From Phycisphaerae bacterium (lineage in GTDB: Bacteria; Planctomycetota; Phycisphaerae; Phycisphaerales; UBA1924), in contig JAUIHS010000008.1 in the NCBI GenBank assembly GCA_030432255.1, positions 123,469 through 187,468 of the forward strand: a stretch of DNA of 64,000 nt, written 5' to 3'. The notes under the pieces were generated by a model. That model did not search any database. It was not told where the DNA came from and worked only from the letters and a program-made list of their open reading frames with translations. The translations under genes were made by a program, and so were the position numbers. This document shows, one piece after another, positions 24,064 through 33,233 of this stretch (position 1 is the first letter of the stretch; each line of letters opens with the position of its first letter).

Positions 24064-26922
24064 CTACTCACACTCCACACCCCAGTTGTCGAGGAGCAGG
24101 TTGAGGTCGAAGAAGTTGACGAACCCAGTGTGGTTCACATCACCGAGGGTGCCCGCGGGGACGGCATTGCCCCAGTTGTCGAGCAGCAGTTCGAGGTCGG
24201 CGAAGTTGACGTCGCCGTCACCATTCGCATCCGGGCACCCGGCCTCGCAGTCGACGAAGAGGATTCCGGTGCCGCCGGTGCGGACCTCCGTACTGCCGAC
24301 GCGGATGTAGTACCCCTGCCCGATGGTGACATCGGCACTGACGGTTGAACTGCCGCCCGTGCACGCCGGGTCATCGTCGTTGCAGGCGATGTACGGGCCA
24401 AGGGTGCCGTCGGAGTTCCTCTCGTAGATCACAAGCGCAGTGTCGAATGTCGCGGAGTCGCACGTCGTGACTTTCAGCGTTCCGTGACACAGCGGGTAGT
24501 ACTCGTACCAGAGGTCGTTATAGACCAGTTCCGGCTCGCAAACCCGAGGGTGACCCGGGCCGTCGGTGGTGGCGCAGGTGATGTCGAAGAAGACAAAGCC
24601 ATCGTCAACGAACTCGGCGCGAACGAGATCGTCGTTCCCCGCTACCGGCTCAAAGTCCACCGAGAGCGTGCCGGTCCCCGTCGTCCCCCAGAGATGACCG
24701 CCGACGCGAATGAGCACCACGGTTCCCTTCGTCAGGTCCGCCGAAACGGTCGCGTTGATCCCGCAGCCCGGCGTGTCGTTGTCGCACGTGATCAGGTCGG
24801 AGGGCAAGGGAGGACAGTTGCCCTCACGCCGATACAGCATCAGGAAACTGTCAAACCCCGACTGGTTGCAGTCCGACACCGTCAACGCACCGTCGCACGG
24901 CGCCGTGTACTCGAACCAGATGTCCTGGTACGCCCAGCCGTCGCCGCACTCCGAGTCAAGCTCCGGACCATCCGTCGTGGCGCTGGTGGTGTCGTACGGG
25001 AACTGGCCCTGCCCGATCTCGGGGGCATCGCGGCAGCGGTCATTGGAGGGCGGCAACTGGTTCACAGTGATCGTGCTGTAAAGAAACGTGTTGTTGTTGG
25101 GCGCGTAATCGTCGCCGAGGAACGCAGCCCCGCCGCGGGAAATGATGGCGCCGACGTAGTACTCCCCGGGCGGAACGTCGAGGGGAATGTCCGCCGACAG
25201 GTCACCAGTCCACCACTCGCCAGCATCGAGGGACGTCCATCCCCAGTTCGTGCCGACCTCATAGTCGTTGGTCGAAATGATGTTGTTGTCTGATAGAAAG
25301 AGCCGGACGCGCACGCCCTGGGTGGCGCTGCTCGACATGTTCTCGATCGTGATATTGCTGAGCGTGAACGATGAGCCCGGAAAGTAGCCGCCGTAGTTCA
25401 TGCGGGAGTTGCTGAGTGATCCGCCTTCAACAAAGTAAGACTCGACACCAAGGTCCTGACGCGCAGGCACGGAGATCTGGCTGTCGTACACGTTGCGATA
25501 AGAGGAGGAATCCCACGCGTGGACACCCTCGGCATCCTCGACGATCGAGCTGTAGTACGCGTGCATGACCGTGAGCCGGTCATAGGTGTAGTCCTCGACG
25601 CAGGAGCCCGTCTGCGATCCCCATGCATGCCCGAGTTCGTGAATGAAGACGGGGTCATAGTTGACCAGCGAGAAGCTCCCGAGTGCGGCTTCGAAATCCT
25701 GCGTCCACGAGTACGCAGGGTTGAAGACGATGTCCGCCTGGCTGATCTCGGAACATGTCCCGCCGACACGCCACGTGAAGGCATACGCCAGGAACCCGTC
25801 CCACGTGGCGTTGTAGACGTTCTGGAGCGTCTGGTTGTCGATCCAGCCGACGATCTCACTGACACCGTTGCTTCCGAAGTCCGGATCGATCGAACTGGTG
25901 CGGAAGACGTCCATGATCTGGTTGAACTGGAAGATGATCTCGTTGTTGTTGTCCCAGCTCCAGTGCGTCGGGCTGACCTGCTCGATGTCGAACAGCACGT
26001 CCACGAAACCGCAGGTGCACAACGCGGCACGCCCGTCGTCAGCCGGCACCGGTCCGGACGCGCCCGGCATCGATGGTGAAGTCATCTCCGCAAGAGCGAA
26101 TTCGTGCTCCCACTGGTCCAGCGGCGAACGCGGCGTGCCTTCGTGGAACTTCGGCTTGTCAGCCGTGCCGGCGCTATCGGTCGGCCGGATGCCTCGAAGC
26201 ATGGACCGTTCCGGTGCCGGGCCGCGTGCGATGTCCCGGATCGCATCGGCAAACTCGGAGAGCGAGAGGATGGTCGCCGTGGGTTCGATGGTGCGCGACC
26301 GGGCGCTGCCGCGACCAGGCGCTCCGAAGACCTCGGGTGCCGGCGCCATGCGGTCGTCGAGCGTCCGAACAGACGCGATCTTCGCGGCGACGGCCGTAAC
26401 GCGCTCCGTCGTCGCCATGCGTCCATCGGTGACGGCGCGGATGCCATTCCCGGAGTACGTCACTGGAATCGCTTCACCGCTCTGCGTATCACGGATGATG
26501 GGGAAGACACCCTGCGGTCCACCAATGGCGGGAATGGCCGGCGTGCTGCCATCATGCCGCGCAAAGATGAGGTACCGATGACCCACTTCGAGCGTCGGCG
26601 AGCAGCACACACTCAGAAAGCGCCCGCCGTCGTCACCACCGAGGAAGGAGAGCGTGAGCGTGTCGTCGACACTTCGCGCGTGTTCCGACGCATGGATGAC
26701 ATCGAGGTCATTGAAGGTCAGATCCGTAAAGACGATACCGTCGCGACCGACGCGCCGGTACACGGAATCCGTGACCGTTCCCACGAAGACGACATCAGCG
26801 GCGTGCGTCAGTTCGTCCAGTTCGAGTTTCAGGGCATGCGCGCGGGCGGTGGGCGCGGCGGCCGCGATGAGCAGCACGGTGCATGCAATGAGGGTTGCCA
26901 GCGGATTCTGCGAGTGCGTCAT
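24064..26922 (-). CDS. Secreted metzincin-like protein with CARDB, PPC-like and dockerin-like regions (copy A)
   Basis: The 952-aa protein starts with a signal peptide (LIACTVLLIAAAAPTARAHA). Residues about 30-200 form a beta-rich N-terminal domain (LELDELTHAADVVFVGTVTD). A zinc site HELGHAWGSQ is at about residue 428, followed by a Met-turn-like LTVMHAYY. The third metzincin His (HExxHxxGxxH) is absent here: it is Thr. Then comes a CARDB-like segment (DLGVESYFVEGG to VPPGEYYVGAIIS), two or three Cys-bearing PPC-like beta modules (NDRCRDAPEIGQGQFPYDTT), and two dockerin-like repeats in the last about 55 residues (DANGDGDVNFADLELLLDNW; VNFFDLNLLLDNWG). It is a close paralogue of the 40.8-kb gene. 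Confidence 0.9.
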   Translation of the reverse strand: MTHSQNPLATLIACTVLLIAAAAPTARAHALKLELDELTHAADVVFVGTVTDSVYRRVGRDGIVFTDLTFNDLDVIHASEHARSVDDTLTLSFLGGDDGGRFLSVCCSPTLEVGHRYLIFARHDGSTPAIPAIGGPQGVFPIIRDTQSGEAIPVTYSGNGIRAVTDGRMATTERVTAVAAKIASVRTLDDRMAPAPEVFGAPGRGSARSRTIEPTATILSLSEFADAIRDIARGPAPERSMLRGIRPTDSAGTADKPKFHEGTPRSPLDQWEHEFALAEMTSPSMPGASGPVPADDGRAALCTCGFVDVLFDIEQVSPTHWSWDNNNEIIFQFNQIMDVFRTSSIDPDFGSNGVSEIVGWIDNQTLQNVYNATWDGFLAYAFTWRVGGTCSEISQADIVFNPAYSWTQDFEAALGSFSLVNYDPVFIHELGHAWGSQTGSCVEDYTYDRLTVMHAYYSSIVEDAEGVHAWDSSSYRNVYDSQISVPARQDLGVESYFVEGGSLSNSRMNYGGYFPGSSFTLSNITIENMSSSATQGVRVRLFLSDNNIISTNDYEVGTNWGWTSLDAGEWWTGDLSADIPLDVPPGEYYVGAIISRGGAAFLGDDYAPNNNTFLYSTITVNQLPPSNDRCRDAPEIGQGQFPYDTTSATTDGPELDSECGDGWAYQDIWFEYTAPCDGALTVSDCNQSGFDSFLMLYRREGNCPPLPSDLITCDNDTPGCGINATVSADLTKGTVVLIRVGGHLWGTTGTGTLSVDFEPVAGNDDLVRAEFVDDGFVFFDITCATTDGPGHPRVCEPELVYNDLWYEYYPLCHGTLKVTTCDSATFDTALVIYERNSDGTLGPYIACNDDDPACTGGSSTVSADVTIGQGYYIRVGSTEVRTGGTGILFVDCEAGCPDANGDGDVNFADLELLLDNWGNAVPAGTLGDVNHTGFVNFFDLNLLLDNWGVECE

Positions 26923-26947
26923 GAGATGGGTACTCCTCGGATATGAA

Positions 26948-27018
26948 CAGAATCCAGAATCCAGAAGCTACAGGCCAGAAGCCAGAAGCCAGAAGCTAGA
27001 AGCCAGAAGCGAGAACCC
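26948..27018. repeat. CCAGAAGC-type tandem tract
   Basis: Words AATCCAGAATCCAGAAGC, CCAGAAGCCAGAAGCCAGAA and GCTAGAAGCCAGAAGC repeat upstream of the metzincin-like gene, in the divergent gap before the next plus-strand gene. A shorter copy is at 29018-29062. Confidence 0.75.
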
Positions 27019-27155
27019 ATCCATAAGACTGGAGGCGAGGGCATGGTGCAAGGGGGATATTGGAAATGGCGTGCAGGACAAGCGAGGACGGGCAAGGACC
27101 TGTGTGGAACCGCTTCCGGCGACATGTTGATGAACGCTCCTTCCTATACTGGTGC

Positions 27156-27653
27156 ATGCAACTTCCGGAGCGCTGCATCAACTGCGAGTACCCGACGGAT
27201 GGTCTTGATCCGGAGTCACCGGTGTGCCCGGAGTGCGGCGAGGATCCACGGGTGGTGGCATCCAGGTTCTCGCTTTCCTCCTTTCACATGCTGTTGATCG
27301 TACTGCCGTTGGTCATGGTGCTGGTCAGCCTGGGCCTCACTCGCCTCAAGCAACTTCGACCGACGACCACACAGGGGTGGCAACTGCATGTCGGCGCGAG
27401 CGCCGGCATCCTCGTGGTCATGCTGGTGTGCGGCTGGTTCTCGCGTCGAGTCCCGTGCAGGGCCGTGCTGGGCACGATGGTGTTCACCCTGATGGGTGTC
27501 GGCGGATTTCTTCCGGTGTTCTTCAGCGCAGCACCCGACTTCATTCCGCCCTTCCTGCTCGCCATCTTCCTTGTCTTGGCAATCATCGGCTACTGGTGGG
27601 CCGGTATCGCGCTGTTCATGAGGCACCTCGCGGCGAAGGACCGGCAGCACTGA
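27156..27653 (+). CDS. Zinc-ribbon membrane protein
   Basis: The 165-aa product starts with a zinc ribbon (MQLPERCINCEYPTDG ... SPVCPECGEDP) and has about four membrane helices (MLLIVLPLVMVLVSLGL; ASAGILVVMLVCGWF; LGTMVFTLMGVGGFLPVFF; LLAIFLVLAIIGYWWAGIALF). The start was set at the ATG directly before the ribbon, as in its relatives; upstream codons look non-coding. It converges on the Cys-rich dockerin gene with a 19-base gap. It is one of five such proteins in this window. Confidence 0.78.
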   Translation: MQLPERCINCEYPTDGLDPESPVCPECGEDPRVVASRFSLSSFHMLLIVLPLVMVLVSLGLTRLKQLRPTTTQGWQLHVGASAGILVVMLVCGWFSRRVPCRAVLGTMVFTLMGVGGFLPVFFSAAPDFIPPFLLAIFLVLAIIGYWWAGIALFMRHLAAKDRQH

Positions 27654-27672
27654 CTTCACGAACAGAGTCGTT

Positions 27673-28863
27673 TCACTGGCAGGGTGCGCCCCAGTTGCTC
27701 AGCAGCAGGTTCAGGTCATCGAAGTCCACGACACCATCACCGTTACCGTCGCCCGGGCAGGGAGTGCAGTCACACGCGAGAGAGAGTTGGTAGGCCTGGC
27801 TGTTCGGGCAGTCGATGGAACCGTCCGTACTGAAGGGCGCCACTACGAACGCGTAGCGACCCGGCTTCATGTAATTCAGGACCGCTGTGACGACCTCACA
27901 TCCTGTCGCGACGTGGATTTCCAGCAACTCCGGCGGAATCGGGTCGCAGCCGTCATCGAGACTCGAGAGGAAGACCTGGCCGCCGTCCTGGTTCTCAGTG
28001 ACAAATGACATCGTGACATCGCAGGTCGTCTCCAGGATGAACTCATACCAGTCCAGATCCCGCAGGCCCTGGCTGGAATCAGTGAAGAACTCACCGCAGA
28101 CCGTGTCGCCGCACTCGATCGGAAAGAACTCGTCCTGCCCCGGCGCAAAGCACCCGTCGTCTCCATCACCCCCGAGCACACAGCCCCCGGGATTGACGAT
28201 GTCAGGGGCACAGCACTCGATCACGCAGGGCGGAGTCTCGGTACAGATCTCCTCGAGGCAGTCATTCGAACTGACCCCAAGACAGAAGTTGCCGACATCC
28301 CCCGCGCTCCACGCATCCACCGCGATGAGATAGGTCGTGAACGGCTGCACTGCAAACGTCGTCTCGGCGACGTAGGGTGATCCCAGACCGGCGCTGCATG
28401 TGTCATCCTCGCAGGCATGCCAGCTCCCAGGTATGACAGCTTCCTCATAGGCGTAGATCATCGTGTCATAGTCAGTGAGCAGGTCACACGTCGTCACGCA
28501 GATCGTTGTCGTCGCTCCGCCGGTGAGGAACACGTACCACTGATCGAGCCCACCACCGCCGCCGGCGATCGTGTCCGGGCAGATCTCACCAATGAAATTG
28601 GTGTTCGCTGCGTTGTTTCCCGAGTCGGTGAAGGGCAATGCCGTGATCGGAGTCGCCGTGGCCGGAGTGTCCCCTCCCGCACGCGAACCGCCCTCGGGGC
28701 TCGTACGCTGCGGCGGCGCAGGTGATTTCGTGGGGAAAGGGCCAACCGGCCGCGGCGTCAGCGCCCGACTGATGATGGCGTCGGTTGATGCGGGTGTCGC
28801 ATCTGCGAGTGCCGCGCCGGCGCAGACTGTTGTTCCGCAGAAAAAGGTGAGGATCGAACGCAT
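27673..28863 (-). CDS. Secreted Cys-rich PPC-like protein with dockerin-like C-terminus
   Basis: The 396-aa protein has a signal peptide (LTFFCGTTVCAGAALADA), a Pro-rich linker, a beta-sandwich of the pre-peptidase C-terminal type (DQWYVFLTGGATTTICVTTC then DLLTDYDTMIYAYE), a Cys-rich linker (EEICTETPPCVIECC), a second such domain, and a single dockerin-like calcium repeat at the end (GDGNGDGVVDFDDLNLLLSN). The ATG at 28863 has GGAGG before it. No protease or glycosidase motif is visible; PPC domains are adhesion or processing modules. It lies between a zinc-ribbon gene and the divergent M1 aminopeptidase. Confidence 0.85.
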   Translation of the reverse strand: MRSILTFFCGTTVCAGAALADATPASTDAIISRALTPRPVGPFPTKSPAPPQRTSPEGGSRAGGDTPATATPITALPFTDSGNNAANTNFIGEICPDTIAGGGGGLDQWYVFLTGGATTTICVTTCDLLTDYDTMIYAYEEAVIPGSWHACEDDTCSAGLGSPYVAETTFAVQPFTTYLIAVDAWSAGDVGNFCLGVSSNDCLEEICTETPPCVIECCAPDIVNPGGCVLGGDGDDGCFAPGQDEFFPIECGDTVCGEFFTDSSQGLRDLDWYEFILETTCDVTMSFVTENQDGGQVFLSSLDDGCDPIPPELLEIHVATGCEVVTAVLNYMKPGRYAFVVAPFSTDGSIDCPNSQAYQLSLACDCTPCPGDGNGDGVVDFDDLNLLLSNWGAPCQ

Positions 28864-29177
28864 GAACCACCTCCGTCGTTCGGGTTCGTTCGCTCGATAC
28901 ACGACTCCCGAGCGCGTGATGTCACAACGTTCAAGCCTACGAGACACGCGATCGGGTGCAAAGGAAAATCAGCAGAGCCCGCGCTCCCTCGCGCAGTCTA
29001 GATTCCCGGTGAGACCCGGAACCCACAACCCAGAAGCTACAAGCTACAAACCAACCCCCTTCCCACGACTGATTTCGGGTCTTTGCCCGGGTGCGTCTTG
29101 CAAACCGACCGGCATCAGGGAGGATGGGAGAGCGTGGGGTGAGGGTCCGTGATTCTGTGGTTTGCAGGAGATTGCTG
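28864..29177. other. Divergent intergenic region with CCAGAAGC words
   Basis: It separates two divergent secreted-protein genes. Near 29018-29062 are ACCCACAACCCAGAAGC and TACAAGCTACAAACC words. Otherwise there is no ORF with a ribosome site. Promoters of both genes must lie here, but no clear -35/-10 pair was recognised. Confidence 0.5.
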
Positions 29178-31445
29178 ATGCTGATGACGTGGCAGAGCCT
29201 GGTGCTGAGTGGTGTCGTGATGGCTTCCGGACCCGAGGGGGTCGTCGGACTGGAACCGCATGTCGCCGCGATGGACCACGCGCACGGGTGCGATGTGTGT
29301 GCCGAGATGCGTCAGCGGATGATCGCGGCATGGGAAGACGAAGCGGCCCTGTTCGAGGGTCGTGGCCGAGGCTTTGCGAACCAGACCGATGTCCAGCACT
29401 ACCACCTCGAACTGGAGATCTTCCCGACGGGTGGATCGGTGACGGGCACGAACACGATGTCGGTCGATGTCATCGAGGACAACGTGACGCAGTTTGAATT
29501 CGAGCTGCGTTCCAACTTCGCGATTCTTGGGGTGACGGTCAACGGCGGCTCCGTTTCATACAGCCGCAACGGGATCAAGCAGGTCATCGTCACGCTCGAC
29601 CAGACGTACGACACAGGCGAGTCGTTTGAACTGGCGGTGACCTACAGCGGCTCACCGGTCTCGGTCGGATTCGGATCGATCGAGTTCACAACCCACAATG
29701 GGCAACCGCTGGTGTCAACGCTCTCCGAGCCGTGGTACAGCTACACCTGGTGGCCGGTGAAGGAAGGTAACCGCGATCGAGCGACAGGGTCGATGTGGTA
29801 CACCGTTCCGGACACGATGAAGGTCGCGGCCAACGGCGTTCTGGCAGGCGTGGACAGCCTGTCCGGCAACCGCAGCCGGTACCGCTGGGAAACGACGTAC
29901 ACCCAGCCGCCGTATCTCTTCGCATTCTCGACAACGAACTACGACGAGTTCTTCGATACGTGGAACTATGGCAGCGTGTCGATGGACATGCACTTCATGA
30001 TCTATCCGGAGAACAACAGCGCCGGGAATCGCGCGGCGTGGCTCGAGACCAATGAAATGCTGACAGTCTTCAGCGATCTCTTCGGCGTGTATCCCTTCGC
30101 CGATGAGAAGTACGGCATCTACCAGTTCCCCTTCGGCGGCGGCATGGAGCATCAGACCATGTCCGGGCAGGGAACATTCAACGAGTCCGTGACCGCACAC
30201 GAAGCCGGGCACCAGTGGTGGGGCGACATGGTTACATGCGCCACCTGGAATGACATCTGGCTCAACGAGGGTTTCGCGACATACAGCGAAGCGCTGTGGG
30301 AAGAGTTCAAGCCGGGGTCGAGCGGGTTCGCGGCATTGCGCAATGCCATGCTGGCACGCAAACCGACGGCCTTCAACCAGAGTTGCTACGTCTACGACGC
30401 CAGCAGCGCTTCCAGCCTCTTCCAGACCAATTACCAGTACCGCAAGGGTGGTTGGGTGATGCACATGCTGCGGCATGTCATGGGAGATCAGGCCTTCTTC
30501 GACATGCTGGCTTCGTATCGCAGCCTGTATGAGTACGGAGCCGCAACGACCAACGATTTCCAGAATGTGGCAGAAGCCGAGTACGGCGCAGATCTTGACT
30601 GGTTCTTTGATACATGGGTGTATGACATCGGCGCGGCCGCATACCAGTACGCGCGGCGCAGCCTGAACATCGGAGGACAGCGATACGAAGAGGTGTACAT
30701 CCGTCAGACGCAGTCAGGGAGCTACCCGACCTTCGTGATGCCCGTCGATGTGCGCTTCAATTCGTTGCAGGGCAGCTCGACGGTGATCGCGTGGAACGAT
30801 GAGGATGCGGAGCACTTTTTGTTCCCGGTCGCCGCGACGCCGACCTCGGTGACGCTCGATCCCAACGACTGGATCCTGACGACATCCAAATCCCAGATCG
30901 CCTTCGTCGAGGGGCCGCCGAAGGTCATCGATTCGTTCCCGGCGCCGGGGTCGAGCCATAATGCGGGTACGGTCGCGTCATTGACAGCAACCTTTCACAA
31001 GAATGTGAACATCGTTGGTGCGGACGTGGAACTGACGGGTGACGCGGCGGGGACGATCCCCGTCACGGTGAGTTGGGATGCGCCGAGTCTGACGGCAACC
31101 ATCACGCCGGCGTCTGCACTGTCAGCGGACACCTACACCCTGCGGATCCGCGACGGCGTGACAGATACGGCATCGGGGCAGTCACTGGATGGCGAGATGA
31201 GTGATCCGATGAATCCGGGTTCGTTCCCATCCGGCGAGGGTCTCGCGGGCGGCGACGCGCTGGTGCAGTTCGCGGTCGTCCCGGTGTGCGAGGGAGACGC
31301 AAACGGCGACGGCATGGTCGACTTCGACGACCTGAACCTGGTGCTGGCCAACTGGGGCAGCGCGGGTCCCGATGGCGATGTCGACGGCAGTGGCCTGGTT
31401 GACTTTGATGATCTGAATGTCGTGCTGGGTGCGTGGGGGTGTTGA
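29178..31445 (+). CDS. Secreted M1-family metallopeptidase with dockerin-like repeats
   Basis: The 755-aa protein has a signal-like N-terminus (MLMTWQSLVLSGVVMASG), with the ATG seven bases after AGGAG. It then shows the M1 aminopeptidase fold: YHLELEIFPTGGSVTGTN, the substrate motif GGGMEHQTM (G-x-M-E-N family), the zinc site HEAGHQWWGD and the third ligand in NDIWLNEGFATYSEALW. A C-terminal helical M1 domain follows. The last 180 residues have a beta domain (SFPAPGSSHNAGTVASLTAT, Ig-like) and two dockerin-like repeats (GDANGDGMVDFDDLNLVLAN; DGSGLVDFDDLNVVLGAWG). An extracellular peptidase that could be attached to a surface scaffold through dockerins is the natural reading; no cohesin lies in the window. 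Confidence 0.93.
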   Translation: MLMTWQSLVLSGVVMASGPEGVVGLEPHVAAMDHAHGCDVCAEMRQRMIAAWEDEAALFEGRGRGFANQTDVQHYHLELEIFPTGGSVTGTNTMSVDVIEDNVTQFEFELRSNFAILGVTVNGGSVSYSRNGIKQVIVTLDQTYDTGESFELAVTYSGSPVSVGFGSIEFTTHNGQPLVSTLSEPWYSYTWWPVKEGNRDRATGSMWYTVPDTMKVAANGVLAGVDSLSGNRSRYRWETTYTQPPYLFAFSTTNYDEFFDTWNYGSVSMDMHFMIYPENNSAGNRAAWLETNEMLTVFSDLFGVYPFADEKYGIYQFPFGGGMEHQTMSGQGTFNESVTAHEAGHQWWGDMVTCATWNDIWLNEGFATYSEALWEEFKPGSSGFAALRNAMLARKPTAFNQSCYVYDASSASSLFQTNYQYRKGGWVMHMLRHVMGDQAFFDMLASYRSLYEYGAATTNDFQNVAEAEYGADLDWFFDTWVYDIGAAAYQYARRSLNIGGQRYEEVYIRQTQSGSYPTFVMPVDVRFNSLQGSSTVIAWNDEDAEHFLFPVAATPTSVTLDPNDWILTTSKSQIAFVEGPPKVIDSFPAPGSSHNAGTVASLTATFHKNVNIVGADVELTGDAAGTIPVTVSWDAPSLTATITPASALSADTYTLRIRDGVTDTASGQSLDGEMSDPMNPGSFPSGEGLAGGDALVQFAVVPVCEGDANGDGMVDFDDLNLVLANWGSAGPDGDVDGSGLVDFDDLNVVLGAWGC

Positions 31446-31503
31446 ACCCGGGGGCTCGGCATTGAGGCGTTGGGGGGGCAGCCGGGATCTGTGATCTCAC
31501 GGT

Positions 31504-31800
31504 ATGGTGGAAATGATGAAGCAGGGCGATATCGCAGTTGAGATTTGTCTCAGTCAGCGCGGTGAGTTCCTGGATGCCGCGTACTTCCAGTTCACCTCCA
31601 ATCCGGTGGCGCGGACGAAAGAGGTCGTGAAGGGCATCCTCCTCGTCGATCTGGATTCGAACGGGGAGTTGGTGGGACTGGAACTCCTTGGACCCATCGA
31701 TCTGGAGCAACTCAGGAAGGCGGTGCACGACCAGGACAGCATCGAGGTGCTGTGGAAGGTGCTGGCGCAGCGGGCTCCCGAGTTCACCAAGGCAGCCTGA
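31504..31800 (+). CDS. DUF2283-like small protein
   Basis: The 98-aa protein has strand-rich sequence IAVEICLSQRGEFLDAAYFQ, then GILLVDLDSNGELVGLELLG, which resembles the DUF2283 fold (D-x-x-G-x-L-V-G-L-E-I). A C-terminal helix (EVLWKVLAQRAPEFTKA) follows. No catalytic residues are visible and the function is unknown. It converges with the dihydropyrimidinase gene 12 bases away. An alternative start a few codons later (MMKQG or MKQG) is possible. Confidence 0.75.
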   Translation: MVEMMKQGDIAVEICLSQRGEFLDAAYFQFTSNPVARTKEVVKGILLVDLDSNGELVGLELLGPIDLEQLRKAVHDQDSIEVLWKVLAQRAPEFTKAA

Positions 31801-31811
31801 ACAGCGGCCTC

Positions 31812-33200
31812 TCACGCGCCCGGCAGCATGCGGGGGATCAACTTGCCGTGACCCCGCTTCCCTACGAAACGGTGCGACTTGACCAGGTACTCGCCGCGGC
31901 AGAGGGTCGTGTGTGCGAACCCGCCGAGTTCTTCGCCCTGCCAGGGACTCCAGTCGGAACGGCTCTGAAGTCTCTTCCAGTCGACCTTCACGGTGCGCTT
32001 CGGATCAATGATCGCGATGTCGGCGTCGTAGCCGGGCTCGATGCGCCCCTTGCGATGTCCCATGCCCATGATGATCGCGGGTGCGGTTGAGCAGTAGCGG
32101 ACCAGGTCGTTGATCGTCAACCGCCCCGTGCGGACGCCGTGCGTGTAGACCAGCGGGACCATCGTGTCGAGACCGGGCAGGCCCATCGGAATCTTCGTGA
32201 AGTCGCCTTCCCACATCGCCTTCTGCTCACGCGTGAAGGAACACGTGTCCGTCGATATCACGCTGACCTCGTTGCCGTACTCCAGCGCCTCCCAGAGACG
32301 CTTCACGTCCGCGGCCTTCTTGATCTGGGGACAGCAGGCATACAGGTGGCCGTCCTTCTCCTTGAACCGCTCATCCGTCATCGTCAGGTACTGGATGCAC
32401 GTCTCGGCAAGCACCGGGACGCCGCGGGACTGGGCATTGCGGATGATGTCGCATCCTTCACCGGTCGACATGTGCACGATGTACAGGCGCCCACCGGTGA
32501 CGTCGCACCAATGCACCGCGCGCTCGATGGCCTCGGCCTCGATGAAGTTGGGACGCGTCATGGCGTGAAGACGGGCGCCGTGCTTCTTCATCTTCGCAGG
32601 CGTGTGGGCGCGCTCGATCAGGAGGTCCAGCACTCGCGGCGACTCGGCGTGCAGCAGCAGCATGCCGTTGTGACGCCGCACCTTCTCGAGTGTGGCATAG
32701 AGCATGGCATCATCTGAATTCCATCCCTCGGATTCATAGATCATGAACTCCTTGAAGGTGGGGAGACCGCGCTCGACGAACGCGGGGATCTCCTTGATAT
32801 GGCGCTTGTTGGTGATGGCCATGTGCCATGAGAAGTCGATGGCGGAGATGCCCTTGGACTTCTTGAGCCAGGTCCTGTGAGCGTCTTCGAGTGTCTGGTC
32901 CTTCCCGGGGATGGCAAAGTCGCAGACCATGGTGATGCAGCCGCAGGCCGCGGCGCGCGATCCGGAGTCGAAGTCATCGCAGGAGACCGTGCCGCAGAAG
33001 GGCAGCGCGAGGTGCACGTGAACATCGATGCATCCGGGGATGACGTCCTTGCCCCTGGCGTTGATGATCTCGGTCTTTGCGGTGCCCTTGAGGTCGGCGC
33101 CGATGGCGACGATGGTCTCGCCCTTGATGCCGATGTCGGCCTTGAACGAAGAGGTATCGGAGTGGACGGTGCCGCCGGTGATGATCTTGTCGTAGGTCAT
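31812..33200 (-). CDS. hydA: Dihydropyrimidinase / D-hydantoinase family amidohydrolase
   Basis: The 462-aa enzyme opens cyclic amides such as dihydropyrimidines or hydantoins. Metal-binding features are all in place: DVHVHLALPF, the carboxylated-Lys motif TFKEFMIYES, LLLHAESP (His), LYIVHMSTGEG (His) and VISTDTCSFT (Asp). The C-terminal IEPGYDADIAIIDP matches the amidohydrolase end. GGAGA precedes the ATG at 33200; the frame is open eight codons upstream (MLSAKEIP), which was not used. Length is as expected for the family. No allantoinase or pyrimidine-degradation partner lies nearby, and the exact substrate cannot be told. Confidence 0.92.
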   Translation of the reverse strand: MTYDKIITGGTVHSDTSSFKADIGIKGETIVAIGADLKGTAKTEIINARGKDVIPGCIDVHVHLALPFCGTVSCDDFDSGSRAAACGCITMVCDFAIPGKDQTLEDAHRTWLKKSKGISAIDFSWHMAITNKRHIKEIPAFVERGLPTFKEFMIYESEGWNSDDAMLYATLEKVRRHNGMLLLHAESPRVLDLLIERAHTPAKMKKHGARLHAMTRPNFIEAEAIERAVHWCDVTGGRLYIVHMSTGEGCDIIRNAQSRGVPVLAETCIQYLTMTDERFKEKDGHLYACCPQIKKAADVKRLWEALEYGNEVSVISTDTCSFTREQKAMWEGDFTKIPMGLPGLDTMVPLVYTHGVRTGRLTINDLVRYCSTAPAIIMGMGHRKGRIEPGYDADIAIIDPKRTVKVDWKRLQSRSDWSPWQGEELGGFAHTTLCRGEYLVKSHRFVGKRGHGKLIPRMLPGA

Positions 33201-33233
33201 GGGAATCTCCTTTGCAGAGAGCATCCTACTCGA

